Shown: positions 6,509-13,553 of the stretch, piece by piece
How positions within the stretch are numbered: the first letter of the stretch is position 1
Layout of the letters: every line of letters starts with the position of its first letter
From: an uncultured Porphyromonadaceae bacterium
GTDB lineage: Bacteria > Bacteroidota > Bacteroidia > Bacteroidales > UBA11471
Length of the DNA stretch: 13,553 nt
Assembly (NCBI GenBank): GCA_900547555.1
Contig: URHG01000052.1
Coordinates: forward strand, 1-13,553
Direction of reading: 5' to 3'
Notes under the pieces: generated by a model
What the model was told of the DNA's origin: nothing
The model's database searches: none
What the model saw: the letters and a program-made list of their open reading frames with translations, nothing else
Position numbers and translations under genes: made by a program

Positions 6509-9500
6509 TTAGTTATTATTCTGTTTCTGCAATTTTTTACGGGTACGTACGACTCCATTCTTAGCAAATATGGCATATACAACCGGTACGATAAGTAAGG
6601 TAATCAGTGTCGAAATCGAAAGTCCCCATGCCACTGTCATACCCATAGGCCGCCACATCTCCGAGCCTTCTCCCGTACCCATTGCCATAGGAATCATACC
6701 GAAAACGGTTGTCAACGTCGTCATCAACACGGGACGCAAACGGGAACGGCCGGCATGTATGACCGAATAGGTTATGGAATAGCCTCTCTCGCGATTGAGA
6801 TTGGTATAGTCGATAAGCACGATACCGTTCTTTACCACAATACCGGCCAACATGATGAGACCGATCAGTGCCATTACACTCAACGGCGTACCGGTTACAG
6901 CCAATCCCATAAATACCCCGGTAGCGGCAAACGGCAGCGAAAGCATGATGATAAAGGGATAGGTCAATGACTCGAACTGTGCGGCCAATACGATAAAGAC
7001 AAGCAGTATAATCATAATGGCCAATATAAACAGGTCGCTGAAAATATCTTCCTGATCTTCGAGCGAACCGGCCAAAGAAACCGTTATATCCGAGGGTATA
7101 TCGATTTGGGCGATCGCCGCTCTTACCTCGGCAGCCAATGTTCCCAATGCAGCATCGGGAGCAACATAGCCGGTAACCGTTACGACACGTTCCCGGTTTT
7201 TACGCTCGATAGTAGGGGGTGTAAGACGCTCGACAACTGTTCCCAATTCCCGTACCCGCACTCCTTTTCCGGCAGCATTGTAAATGACGATATTTTCTAT
7301 ATCCTCGATAGACTGGCGGTATTCGGGAGCATAACGTACCGTAATGTCATACTCTTCCCCGTCTTCTCTATAATACGACGCCGTCGTTCCGTTGATGCGG
7401 CTCCGTAAGTACGACGATGCCGTAGCTACGTTCAAACCATGCAAAGCCAGTTTTTCCCGATCGAAATCGACATGATATTCGGGTATATAGTCTTCCCGGC
7501 TGATACTTGTTCCGGAACAGCTTTTCATCTTTTCCATCACTTTCTGTACCTCACGAGCTATGCGGTCGGTGGTGGTAAAATCATAACCATATATTTCCAC
7601 ATCGACCGATGCCTGAGAAGCCATGCCTCCCGTTCCGCCACCGGCAAGAACTTCAAAGGTCTTTACCTCGACATATTTTTGCAAATCATGACGCATCAAC
7701 TCACAAATTTCAAGCAAACCCCGCTCACGGTCTCCTACACTCAACAAGTCGATATTCATCGCAACGATGTGCGTACCGTTCTCTTGTATAGAGCCGTAGG
7801 TATTATCGGTATCGGCTTGCCCTACGGTGAAATTTATCGTCTTTATTTCGGGATAGTTTTTCTGGAATTCATTCGATATACGTAATGCCACATCTCTCGA
7901 TATTTCGGTCCGTGTACCGATGGGCAACTCCAAATTCACAGCAATACGGGCGTTATCCTGAGTAGGAAAAAATTCGGTCGGAATCATTTTCGTAAGCATC
8001 ATACTTCCTAAAAATATGAGAACAGCTATAATAACAACAAGCGACCGATGTCCTACCGCCCAAGTAAGAAGACGGGCATATCCCCGATCGAGAGCATCGA
8101 GGGCTCTCTCTATGGGCGTAAATATCAAGGTATACAACCGTCCTTTTTTAGGATCGAGACGCAACCATTGCGAACAAAGCATCGGCGTAAGCGACAAAGC
8201 CGCAACGGTAGAAATGATCATAATGATGCTGACAATCCACCCCAACTGACGGAACAGAATACCTGCCATACCGGTAATCAACGTCAACGGCAAGAATACG
8301 GCCAACATGGTAAGTGTCGAAGCAATCACCGAAATAGCCACCTCATTGGTACCGTGTATGGCCGCCTGTTTCGGTGCACTTCCTCGCTCGATGTGATTCG
8401 TTACGTTTTCAAGCACCACGATAGCATCGTCGACGACCATACCTATCGCTATACTCAAAGAACTCAACGATATGATATTCAATGTATTTCCCGAAATCAA
8501 CAGATAGCAGAACGAGGCAATCAATGATATAGGGATAGTAATAATGATGATAAATGTAGCTCTCCAACGGCCTAAGAACACCAGCACGACCAACATAACG
8601 ATGACAAACGTCACCAAAACCGTCTCAACAAGACTGCCGATGGTGTTCTCGATATTGGTGGAAGTATTGATGATGATACCGAGCTTCACGTCCGAAGGTA
8701 ATTCGGATTGTATAGCCGGCAACTTCTTCAATACGCTATTGGCGATATTCACCGAATTTGCACCCGATTGTTTTTGGATCACAATCATACCACCCTGCTG
8801 GCCGTTGTTGTATGCCTCCTGCTCCCGTTCTTTTACCGTATCGACTACCCGTGCAATATCTCGTAAATAAACCGAACTGCCGTTATACGAACCGACAACA
8901 ATATCATTGAGTTGTTTCGGGTCGGAAAATTCGCCTTGCACCCTTAACGAGTAGGTATTCGAGCCGATATCGAAACTACCGCCCGGCGTATTCAGGTTCT
9001 CACTGGCAATAATCGATGAAATAGCCTCAACGGTAAGGTTATAGGCTTCGAGCTTGGCCGGATCGCAATAGACTTGTATTTCCCTTTCGGGTGCACCCGA
9101 TATGGAAACGGCACCGACTCCCGAAATCCGCTTCAAAGGATTCGCCACTTTATCGTCGAGGATTTTATAAAGACCGGGCATACTTTCTTCGGCCGTTACC
9201 GAAAGAATGACAATAGGTATATCGTCGGTTCCGAATTTAAAAAGTACGGGCGTACCGGCATTGTCAGGCAACGAAGAGCGTATCATGTCGATTTTATCGC
9301 GCACGTCATTGGTTGCCACATCGATATCGGTTCCGTACTCAAATTCAAGAGTAACAATCGAAAGATTTTCTTTCGATTGCGAAGATATGTCTTTGAGATC
9401 GCTCACGGTATTGAGCGTGTTTTCCATAATCTTGGTAACATTCGTCTCTATATCGGAAGCACTTGCACCGGGATACGAGGTAAGCACCATAATCGTATTG

Positions 9501-9625
9501 GTCTCGATATTCGGCAACAAGTCGATAGAAAGGCGCGTCAAAGAGAAAAGACCGATAACCACCACGGCCACGAAACAAAGTGCCGTAGTAATCGGTTTTT
9601 TGACTGCGGTTGAATACAGACTCAT
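6509..9625 (-). CDS. RND-family (HAE-1 type) efflux pump permease
   Basis: This inner-membrane proton-driven pump of the AcrB/MexB kind works with the adaptor encoded upstream and an outer-membrane TolC channel. It has 1038 residues, the usual size. TM1 is at about residues 11-30, followed by a first periplasmic porter/docking region. TM2-TM6 begin near residue 330, and TM4 carries the proton-relay pair D399-D400 in GMVVDDAIVVLEN. A second large loop precedes TM8-TM12 at about 870-1025 (ILLVFIVLAAQFES, GIVVKNGIVLIDY). The C-terminal tail is basic (RTRKKLQKQ). The substrate cannot be told: the loops do not show a heavy-metal CusA signature, so drugs, bile salts or lipids are the likelier cargo. 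It starts 39 bases after the adaptor gene. No break was found. Confidence 0.95.
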   Translation of the reverse strand: MSLYSTAVKKPITTALCFVAVVVIGLFSLTRLSIDLLPNIETNTIMVLTSYPGASASDIETNVTKIMENTLNTVSDLKDISSQSKENLSIVTLEFEYGTDIDVATNDVRDKIDMIRSSLPDNAGTPVLFKFGTDDIPIVILSVTAEESMPGLYKILDDKVANPLKRISGVGAVSISGAPEREIQVYCDPAKLEAYNLTVEAISSIIASENLNTPGGSFDIGSNTYSLRVQGEFSDPKQLNDIVVGSYNGSSVYLRDIARVVDTVKEREQEAYNNGQQGGMIVIQKQSGANSVNIANSVLKKLPAIQSELPSDVKLGIIINTSTNIENTIGSLVETVLVTFVIVMLVVLVFLGRWRATFIIIITIPISLIASFCYLLISGNTLNIISLSSLSIAIGMVVDDAIVVLENVTNHIERGSAPKQAAIHGTNEVAISVIASTLTMLAVFLPLTLITGMAGILFRQLGWIVSIIMIISTVAALSLTPMLCSQWLRLDPKKGRLYTLIFTPIERALDALDRGYARLLTWAVGHRSLVVIIAVLIFLGSMMLTKMIPTEFFPTQDNARIAVNLELPIGTRTEISRDVALRISNEFQKNYPEIKTINFTVGQADTDNTYGSIQENGTHIVAMNIDLLSVGDRERGLLEICELMRHDLQKYVEVKTFEVLAGGGTGGMASQASVDVEIYGYDFTTTDRIAREVQKVMEKMKSCSGTSISREDYIPEYHVDFDREKLALHGLNVATASSYLRSRINGTTASYYREDGEEYDITVRYAPEYRQSIEDIENIVIYNAAGKGVRVRELGTVVERLTPPTIERKNRERVVTVTGYVAPDAALGTLAAEVRAAIAQIDIPSDITVSLAGSLEDQEDIFSDLFILAIMIILLVFIVLAAQFESLTYPFIIMLSLPFAATGVFMGLAVTGTPLSVMALIGLIMLAGIVVKNGIVLIDYTNLNRERGYSITYSVIHAGRSRLRPVLMTTLTTVFGMIPMAMGTGEGSEMWRPMGMTVAWGLSISTLITLLIVPVVYAIFAKNGVVRTRKKLQKQNNN

Positions 9626-9664
9626 ATTTCTGATTTTTTAGCGTTTATAAAAACAGGTCTCCGT

Positions 9665-10645
9665 TTATTCGACGACTGTTACTTCTGCTCCGTTATACAG
9701 ACGCGATTGTCCGGCGACAACGACACGTGCTCCATCGGGCACACCCGACAACACTTCATACCGCGTATCGGTGCGACGCCCCAACTCCACTTTAACAAAA
9801 TCGACTTTACCGTCGTCATACACGTAAACATAACGATCGCCCGAACCGGTTTGCTTTACGACTGCCAAATCGGGCAATACGACACGACGTTCGGTTCCGA
9901 AATTTATCGTTACGCGTGCAAACATACCGGGACGCACCCGCATATCTTTGTTATCAAGTTTGATTTCCACCGGGAAAGTACGTGTCGCAGCATCGATGGT
10001 CGGATATACCAGACTTACTTTACCGGTAAATTCTTCATTCTTATATACATCGAGACGAATCTTCACCTCCATGCCCTCTTTCACCTGCGTATAAAAGCCT
10101 TCCGACACGTGAATCATCAGTTTCACAGGCGTAATCTGTTGCACCGTAAGTACGGGATTTCCGGCATTGTACATATCGCCGTTGTCGTAATTACGGGCCG
10201 TAACAATACCGTCGATAGGGCTGATAAGTTGGGTATTCTCTTTCAGATTTTCATAAGAAGTGCGGGCCACATCGAGCTGGGTCTGTTGGGCATCGAGGAG
10301 TTGCTTCGACGTTCCTCCCACCTCATACAATGCCAGCTGACGGTCGTATTCGAGTTGTATATTATCGAGCTGGGTTTTCGACTGTATCAAATTGGAGCGA
10401 TCCATCTCGGCCAATAGTTGACCGGCTTTCACCCGGTCTCCCACTTCCACCAATATCTTATCGATACGCAATACCATCGAAGGAGATATATTATTTACCA
10501 CATTGGCTTCGACGGTAGCGGTAAATTCCTGCGTCTGGTCGACCGATTGCACATTCACGGTTTCGAGACGAACCTGAGGTTTTTCCTCGACTACCGACGT
10601 TTGTTTCTTTTCTTCGGAGCAAGCAGTTAAAACACAAAGTACCAC
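9665..10645 (-). CDS. Efflux adaptor lipoprotein (membrane fusion protein), 5' end abnormal
   Basis: This periplasmic adaptor of the AcrA/MexA kind links the RND pump to an outer-membrane channel. From the GTG at 10645 it has 326 residues. There is a lipobox LTAC (cysteine at residue 9), two lipoyl-like halves at about 50-82 and 138-170 (GDRVKAGQLLAEMDRS; SPIDGIVTARNYDNGD), an alpha-helical hairpin between them, a beta-barrel at about 172-245 and a membrane-proximal domain. The GTG start leaves only eight residues before the lipid-bearing cysteine, with no positive charge. The same frame stays open upstream to a TAG at 10703-10705 and encodes RKVFQNYQKSLLLSAVV, a good signal-peptide beginning. 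However, it has no ATG, GTG or TTG; a CTA (10691-10693) stands where ATG would be expected. Either translation starts weakly at the GTG or the 5' end was lost by an insertion. Confidence 0.88.
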   Translation of the reverse strand: MVLCVLTACSEEKKQTSVVEEKPQVRLETVNVQSVDQTQEFTATVEANVVNNISPSMVLRIDKILVEVGDRVKAGQLLAEMDRSNLIQSKTQLDNIQLEYDRQLALYEVGGTSKQLLDAQQTQLDVARTSYENLKENTQLISPIDGIVTARNYDNGDMYNAGNPVLTVQQITPVKLMIHVSEGFYTQVKEGMEVKIRLDVYKNEEFTGKVSLVYPTIDAATRTFPVEIKLDNKDMRVRPGMFARVTINFGTERRVVLPDLAVVKQTGSGDRYVYVYDDGKVDFVKVELGRRTDTRYEVLSGVPDGARVVVAGQSRLYNGAEVTVVE

Positions 10646-10688
10646 AGCCGAAAGAAGGAGACTTTTTTGGTAATTCTGGAAGACTTTT

Positions 10689-10707
10689 CTTAGTGCCTTA
10701 TACTAAG
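10689..10707. repeat. Inverted repeat at the efflux/restriction junction
   Basis: CTTAGT (10689-10694) and ACTAAG (10702-10707) are perfect 6-base complementary arms around a 7-base centre. The repeat covers the spot where the adaptor gene should have its start codon and lies close to where base composition changes. It could be an operator, a scar of insertion, or chance. Confidence 0.35.
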
Positions 10708-10744
10708 GACTTTGGGAGAATTACCCGTTTTTGAGGTAATGACT

Positions 10745-10758
10745 TGGCAACTGTGCCA
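10745..10758. repeat. Small palindrome TGGCA-N4-TGCCA
   Basis: TGGCA (10745-10749) and TGCCA (10754-10758) are 5-base complementary arms with a 4-base spacer in the gap between the adaptor and HTH genes. It has the size of an HTH-dimer operator but lies about 100 bases from the restriction promoter, so it would more readily affect the efflux transcript. Support is weak. Confidence 0.25.
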
Positions 10759-10806
10759 TTTGCAGCGTTTTACTATGAATTGCATCCAAGTAACTCTTTA
10801 CAGATG

Positions 10807-10836
10807 CAAAAGTAGCTATTTTTATGATATACCAAA
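10807..10836 (-). promoter_or_regulatory. Bacteroidetes-type promoter towards the efflux operon
   Basis: On the minus strand TTTG (plus CAAA, 10833-10836) is followed after 18 bases by TACTTTTG (plus CAAAAGTA, 10807-10814), matching the -33/-7 architecture of Bacteroidetes promoters. Transcription would start near 10800 and reach the adaptor gene after about 150 bases of leader. If the native promoter was lost, this could now drive the efflux genes. Confidence 0.5.
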
Positions 10837-10846
10837 TAAAATTGTG

Positions 10847-10854
10847 TATCTTTG
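10847..10854 (+). promoter_or_regulatory. Bacteroidetes-type -7 box for the restriction module
   Basis: TATCTTTG is a perfect TAnnTTTG box 24 bases ahead of the regulator ATG at 10879. The -33 region is only a T-run (10819-10823). With the opposite-facing box at 10807-10814 it forms a compact divergent promoter where the HTH regulator would be well placed to act on both sides. Confidence 0.6.
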
Positions 10855-10878
10855 CAGTGAAAAATAATAGTGTCTGAT

Positions 10879-11106
10879 ATGAACAAGATAAAAGAGGCTT
10901 TAGAAGCAAGAGGTATCAGCCAAACAGAATTGGCAGACAGGCTCGGCAAAAGTTTCAATATGGTAAATCTCTATGCTACGAATAAGGTTCAACCACCTAT
11001 CTCAGTTCTATATCAAATTGCGGACATTTTGAACATTGATGTACGAGATTTACTTGTTCCAAACCAAATAAAAGAACAATCACTACATGGCGAAAAAAGA
11101 GGCTAA
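10879..11106 (+). CDS. Small HTH (Xre/C-protein-like) regulator of the restriction module
   Basis: A 75-residue protein made of a single Cro/C1-type helix-turn-helix domain. ISQTELADRLGKSFNMVNLY covers helices 2 and 3, followed by PPISVLYQIADILNIDVRDLL, the usual end of Xre domains. Start chosen at ATG 10879; a GTG at 10870 in the same frame would add three residues. Its size, lack of any second domain and place directly ahead of a restriction-methylase gene match controller (C) proteins, which delay nuclease expression until the host is methylated. Here all three genes are on one strand, and this gene's end overlaps the next gene's start by 20 bases, so they are translationally linked. The role as a C protein is inferred from context; no clear C-box was found. 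Confidence 0.85.
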   Translation: MNKIKEALEARGISQTELADRLGKSFNMVNLYATNKVQPPISVLYQIADILNIDVRDLLVPNQIKEQSLHGEKRG

Positions 11107-13009
11107 AACTGACCTTTGGGTTCATGGATTGCTGCAAGAAGCTGATATTCATTTAACGCCACAAGGTTGCGATATAAAGGAAATAGATGAAGCCTTAAAA
11201 ACGGCTTCTAAATCAAAAACAGGCAATGCAGGCTATCCCGAATATTGTGGGGTGGTGAAAGATTTCATACTTGTCATTGAGGATAAAGCTTTGCTCGACA
11301 AGCATATCTATAAGGATGATAAGGGGCTTATTGGGCAAGATGTAAAGACGGTAAGGAATTATGCGGTAAATGGTGCGTTGTTTTATGCTCGGCATTTGGC
11401 TGCGAAAACATCGTACAATAAGGTGCTTGCGTTTGGTGTATCGGGGAATGAGAAGCACCACAGGATTACGCCTGTGTTTGTGAATGAGAGGGATGATTAT
11501 GAGGTATTGGCTGATGTTGAAACGTTTATATCGTTTAACGAGGATAATATTGATGAATATTATTTGAAAGAGATTCTTAAGGAGAAGACAGATGTAGAAA
11601 AGACAACTGCGGAGATATTAAAAGATGCTGCGGAACTGCATGAGTATTTGCGCACTTACGGACAGTTGACTACGGAGCAGAAGCCTTTAGTTGTTTCGGG
11701 TATTATGTTGGCTTTGAGAGAGATTGATTATAAAACTTTCTCGATAGATTCGTTGATTGGAGATACTGTAGTAACTGACGGACAAAAGATTTACGATGCT
11801 ATAAAGAGTAATTTGCAGCGTGCCAATGTTACACCAGATACTAAGAGGGAGAAGCTGCTTAGTCAGTTTTCGGTAATCAAGGATACTCCGAAGATTAATG
11901 AAGTTGAAGAGAAATTGGGTAAGACACCACTACGGCATTATACGGAATTTTTGTATAAGAGTATTTTCCAAAATATTAAATATCAGAATACGGCAGAGGA
12001 TTATTTGGGGCGTTTTTATGGGGAATTTATGTCGTATTCGGGTGGAGATGGTCAGACGTTAGGTATTGTGCTGACGCCGAAACATATAACGGAGTTATTT
12101 TGTGACCTGGCAGATCTTAAACCAACTGACAAGGTGTTAGACCCATGTTGTGGCACAGCAGGCTTTTTGATAGCTGCGATGCACAAGATGGTGAAAATAA
12201 CGGAAGATGAGAATGTACGCAGGAGTATAAGACGTGACCAGTTGTTTGGTATTGAGCAGCAGCCGTATATGTTTACGATTGCAATTACAAATATGATATT
12301 GCGCGGTGACGGAAAGAGTAATTTGCACAATAAGGATTTTTTGAAGTTGAATCCAAACCAGATACAATTAAAGGGCTGCACGGTGGGGATGATGAATCCG
12401 CCTTATTCGCAGGGTACAAAGCAAGACCCCGACCAATACGAAATCAGTTTTACGGAGCATTTGCTTGATAGTTTAGTAGAGGGAGCGAGGGCTATTGTCA
12501 TTGTTCCCCAATCATCGGTTACAGGCAAGAGTAAGGAGGAACAAAACATCAAAAACAATATTCTAAAACATCATACATTGGAAGGTGTTATCACGCTTAA
12601 TAAGAATACTTTTTATGGCGTAGGGACAAATCCATGTATTGCAGTTTTCACAGCAGGAATACCACATGACAAACAGCATGTATGTAAATTCATCAATTTT
12701 GAAGATGATGGATTTGTTGTGAGTAAACACATCGGTTTGGAGGAAACCGTAAGTGCCAAAGACAAGCGACAACATTTGCTTGATGTATGGTTTGGACGTA
12801 TTGAAGCGGAAACCAAGTTCTGTGTAGAAACAACAATAGAAGCAGAGGACGAATGGCTTCATGCGTTCTATTATTTCAACGATGAAATTCCGTCTGAAAA
12901 GGATTTTGAGAACACAATGGCTGATTATCTGACTTTTGAATTCAATATGATAACTCATGGCAGAGGGTATTTATTTGAAGATATAAAGAACGGAGGACAG
13001 AATGAATAA
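11087..13009 (+). CDS. BcgI-like restriction nuclease-methyltransferase fusion (A subunit)
   Basis: A 640-residue enzyme combining DNA cutting and adenine-N6 methylation, close in length and layout to BcgI A (637 residues). The first ~150 residues are a nuclease domain: PE at 51-52, then D59 and E65-D66-K67 in DFILVIEDK, fitting a PD-(D/E)xK active site. A helical HsdM-like linker follows. The methyltransferase has motif I DPCCGTAGF (352-360) and the catalytic motif IV NPPY (437-440), both of the gamma N6-adenine class. It needs a separate specificity subunit, encoded next; the two genes overlap by 8 bases (ATGAATAA). BcgI-type enzymes cut on both sides of a split recognition site. A plain type I HsdM is less likely because of the N-terminal nuclease and the absence of an hsdR gene in the window. 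Codon use is more AT-rich than in the efflux and housekeeping genes. Confidence 0.85.
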   Translation: MAKKEAKTDLWVHGLLQEADIHLTPQGCDIKEIDEALKTASKSKTGNAGYPEYCGVVKDFILVIEDKALLDKHIYKDDKGLIGQDVKTVRNYAVNGALFYARHLAAKTSYNKVLAFGVSGNEKHHRITPVFVNERDDYEVLADVETFISFNEDNIDEYYLKEILKEKTDVEKTTAEILKDAAELHEYLRTYGQLTTEQKPLVVSGIMLALREIDYKTFSIDSLIGDTVVTDGQKIYDAIKSNLQRANVTPDTKREKLLSQFSVIKDTPKINEVEEKLGKTPLRHYTEFLYKSIFQNIKYQNTAEDYLGRFYGEFMSYSGGDGQTLGIVLTPKHITELFCDLADLKPTDKVLDPCCGTAGFLIAAMHKMVKITEDENVRRSIRRDQLFGIEQQPYMFTIAITNMILRGDGKSNLHNKDFLKLNPNQIQLKGCTVGMMNPPYSQGTKQDPDQYEISFTEHLLDSLVEGARAIVIVPQSSVTGKSKEEQNIKNNILKHHTLEGVITLNKNTFYGVGTNPCIAVFTAGIPHDKQHVCKFINFEDDGFVVSKHIGLEETVSAKDKRQHLLDVWFGRIEAETKFCVETTIEAEDEWLHAFYYFNDEIPSEKDFENTMADYLTFEFNMITHGRGYLFEDIKNGGQNE

Positions 13010-13553
13010 TCTCTCTTTAGATTCTCGGAATTGGGAAGCGTTCTTTATTGAGGATGTTGCTGAAATAATTTCAGGACGAGACATCTACGAGAAAGAGCGT
13101 TTAAATGGTCTTGTACCATACATTACTGCTACAGCCAATAATAATGGTATAGGTTATTTTGTGGCAAATACCAATGAAACACTTGAAAGCGGCTGCCTTT
13201 CTGTAAATAGGAATGGTTCGGTAGGTTATTGCTTTTATCATCCATATAAAGCCTTATACACTCGTAAATTGCGTCCTAAAAAGAACAACAGATATATTTC
13301 CCTATTCATTTCCATGTGTATCACAAAGCAGCGAGAGAAATATGGCTATGGATATAAAATGGGGACAGGACGTTTAAAAAGACAAAGAATATTACTTCCT
13401 GTGGATACCAGTAATAATCCCGATTGGGCTTTTATGGAAGCCTATATGAAGCAAAAAGAGCAACAAATTTTAAAACCTACAATAGAAAAATTATGCAAGC
13501 GGTTGATAGTCAGCGATATACTGAGATGTGGGGGGGGGGTAAATCGCTGTGCT
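13002..13553 (+). CDS. Specificity subunit (HsdS/BcgI B-like), partial, with G10 tract
   Basis: The first 184 codons of a DNA-recognition subunit that runs off the right edge. It starts at ATG 13002, inside the end of the A-subunit gene. The sequence holds one target-recognition domain: ISGRDIYEKERL, PYITATANNNGIGYF, CLSVNRNGSVGYCFYHPYKA and GYGYKMGTGRLKRQRILLP are typical of type I/BcgI specificity proteins. A charged helix follows (KQKEQQILKPTIEKLCKRL), the conserved spacer between the two recognition domains. At residues 177-180 there is a run of ten G (13530-13539), exactly at the border to the expected second domain. With G10 the frame is open to the edge; with G9 the next codon is TAA; with G11 it reads GKSLC. 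Which length is the full-length form cannot be decided without the downstream sequence. Confidence 0.85.
   Translation, partial: MNNLSLDSRNWEAFFIEDVAEIISGRDIYEKERLNGLVPYITATANNNGIGYFVANTNETLESGCLSVNRNGSVGYCFYHPYKALYTRKLRPKKNNRYISLFISMCITKQREKYGYGYKMGTGRLKRQRILLPVDTSNNPDWAFMEAYMKQKEQQILKPTIEKLCKRLIVSDILRCGGGVNRCA
13530..13539 (+). repeat. Homopolymeric G10 tract (probable phase-variation switch)
   Basis: Ten consecutive G inside the specificity gene, between its first and second recognition domains. Runs of this length slip during replication, and poly-G tracts in specificity genes are established switches in other bacteria, for example NgoAV of Neisseria. Nothing comparable occurs elsewhere in the window. 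Confidence 0.75.

Noticed and set aside
10690..10785. A 31-codon minus-strand frame (MQFIVKRCKWH...) ending just before the adaptor gene, a possible leader peptide
   Set aside because: No family resemblance, no ribosome site and a composition no different from spacer; it overlaps the junction and is best treated as chance.
10721..10909. 62-codon minus-strand open frame across the divergent promoter
   Set aside because: It overlaps both promoter boxes and the start of the HTH gene, and has no domain or sensible start.
11087..13009. Reading the methylase gene as an ordinary type I HsdM
   Set aside because: The first 150 residues hold a D-x5-ExK nuclease-like site and the total length matches BcgI A; HsdM proteins are usually shorter at the N-terminus and need an hsdR gene, not seen here.
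1..13553. CRISPR arrays, tRNA/rRNA genes, transposases or long terminal repeats
   Set aside because: No regularly spaced repeats, RNA gene signatures or transposase motifs were found by eye on either strand.

Overview
The window reads as Bacteroidales chromosomal DNA (order fairly sure; genus not determinable, a Barnesiella/Coprobacter/Porphyromonas-type relative is plausible). The grounds are TAnnTTTG-type -7 promoter boxes ahead of several genes, almost no Shine-Dalgarno sites, a Rho factor with a very long disordered N-terminal insert, and an efflux operon with the layout of Porphyromonas PG0539-PG0541.

Layout. Positions 1-93 (minus) hold the first 31 codons of a response-regulator-like gene. 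Its TTGACA/17 bp/TAAAAT promoter and GGAGGT ribosome site look like Firmicutes signals, so the left ~230 bases may be foreign or an assembly join. Next comes housekeeping DNA: rho (minus, with terminator), tilS (minus), then divergently pheS and nth (plus), and a ybaK-type Cys-tRNA(Pro) deacylase (minus) whose stop overlaps that of nth. From 10645 down to 6204 (minus) lies a tripartite-efflux operon: periplasmic adaptor lipoprotein, RND pump and a small PG0541-family/PII-like protein, closed by a strong terminator at 6148-6178.

From about 10700 to the right edge the base composition becomes AT-richer and an accessory module appears on the plus strand: a small HTH regulator, a 640-residue nuclease-methyltransferase fusion of the BcgI (type IIB) kind, and the start of its specificity subunit. 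The three genes overlap and form one transcription unit. The specificity gene carries a run of ten G at 13530-13539, 14 bases before the window ends. Losing one G makes an immediate TAA, and gaining one moves translation to another frame. This is the hallmark of a phase-variable restriction-modification system and is the most interesting signal here.

The junction between the efflux operon and the restriction module is also unusual. The adaptor gene lacks an ATG where its lipoprotein signal peptide should begin (CTA at 10691-10693), and the TolC-like gene often found upstream of such operons is absent. The module may therefore have landed at the 5' end of the efflux operon, with the two units now sharing a divergent promoter region at about 10805-10855. 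No tRNA, rRNA, CRISPR array or transposase gene was seen.
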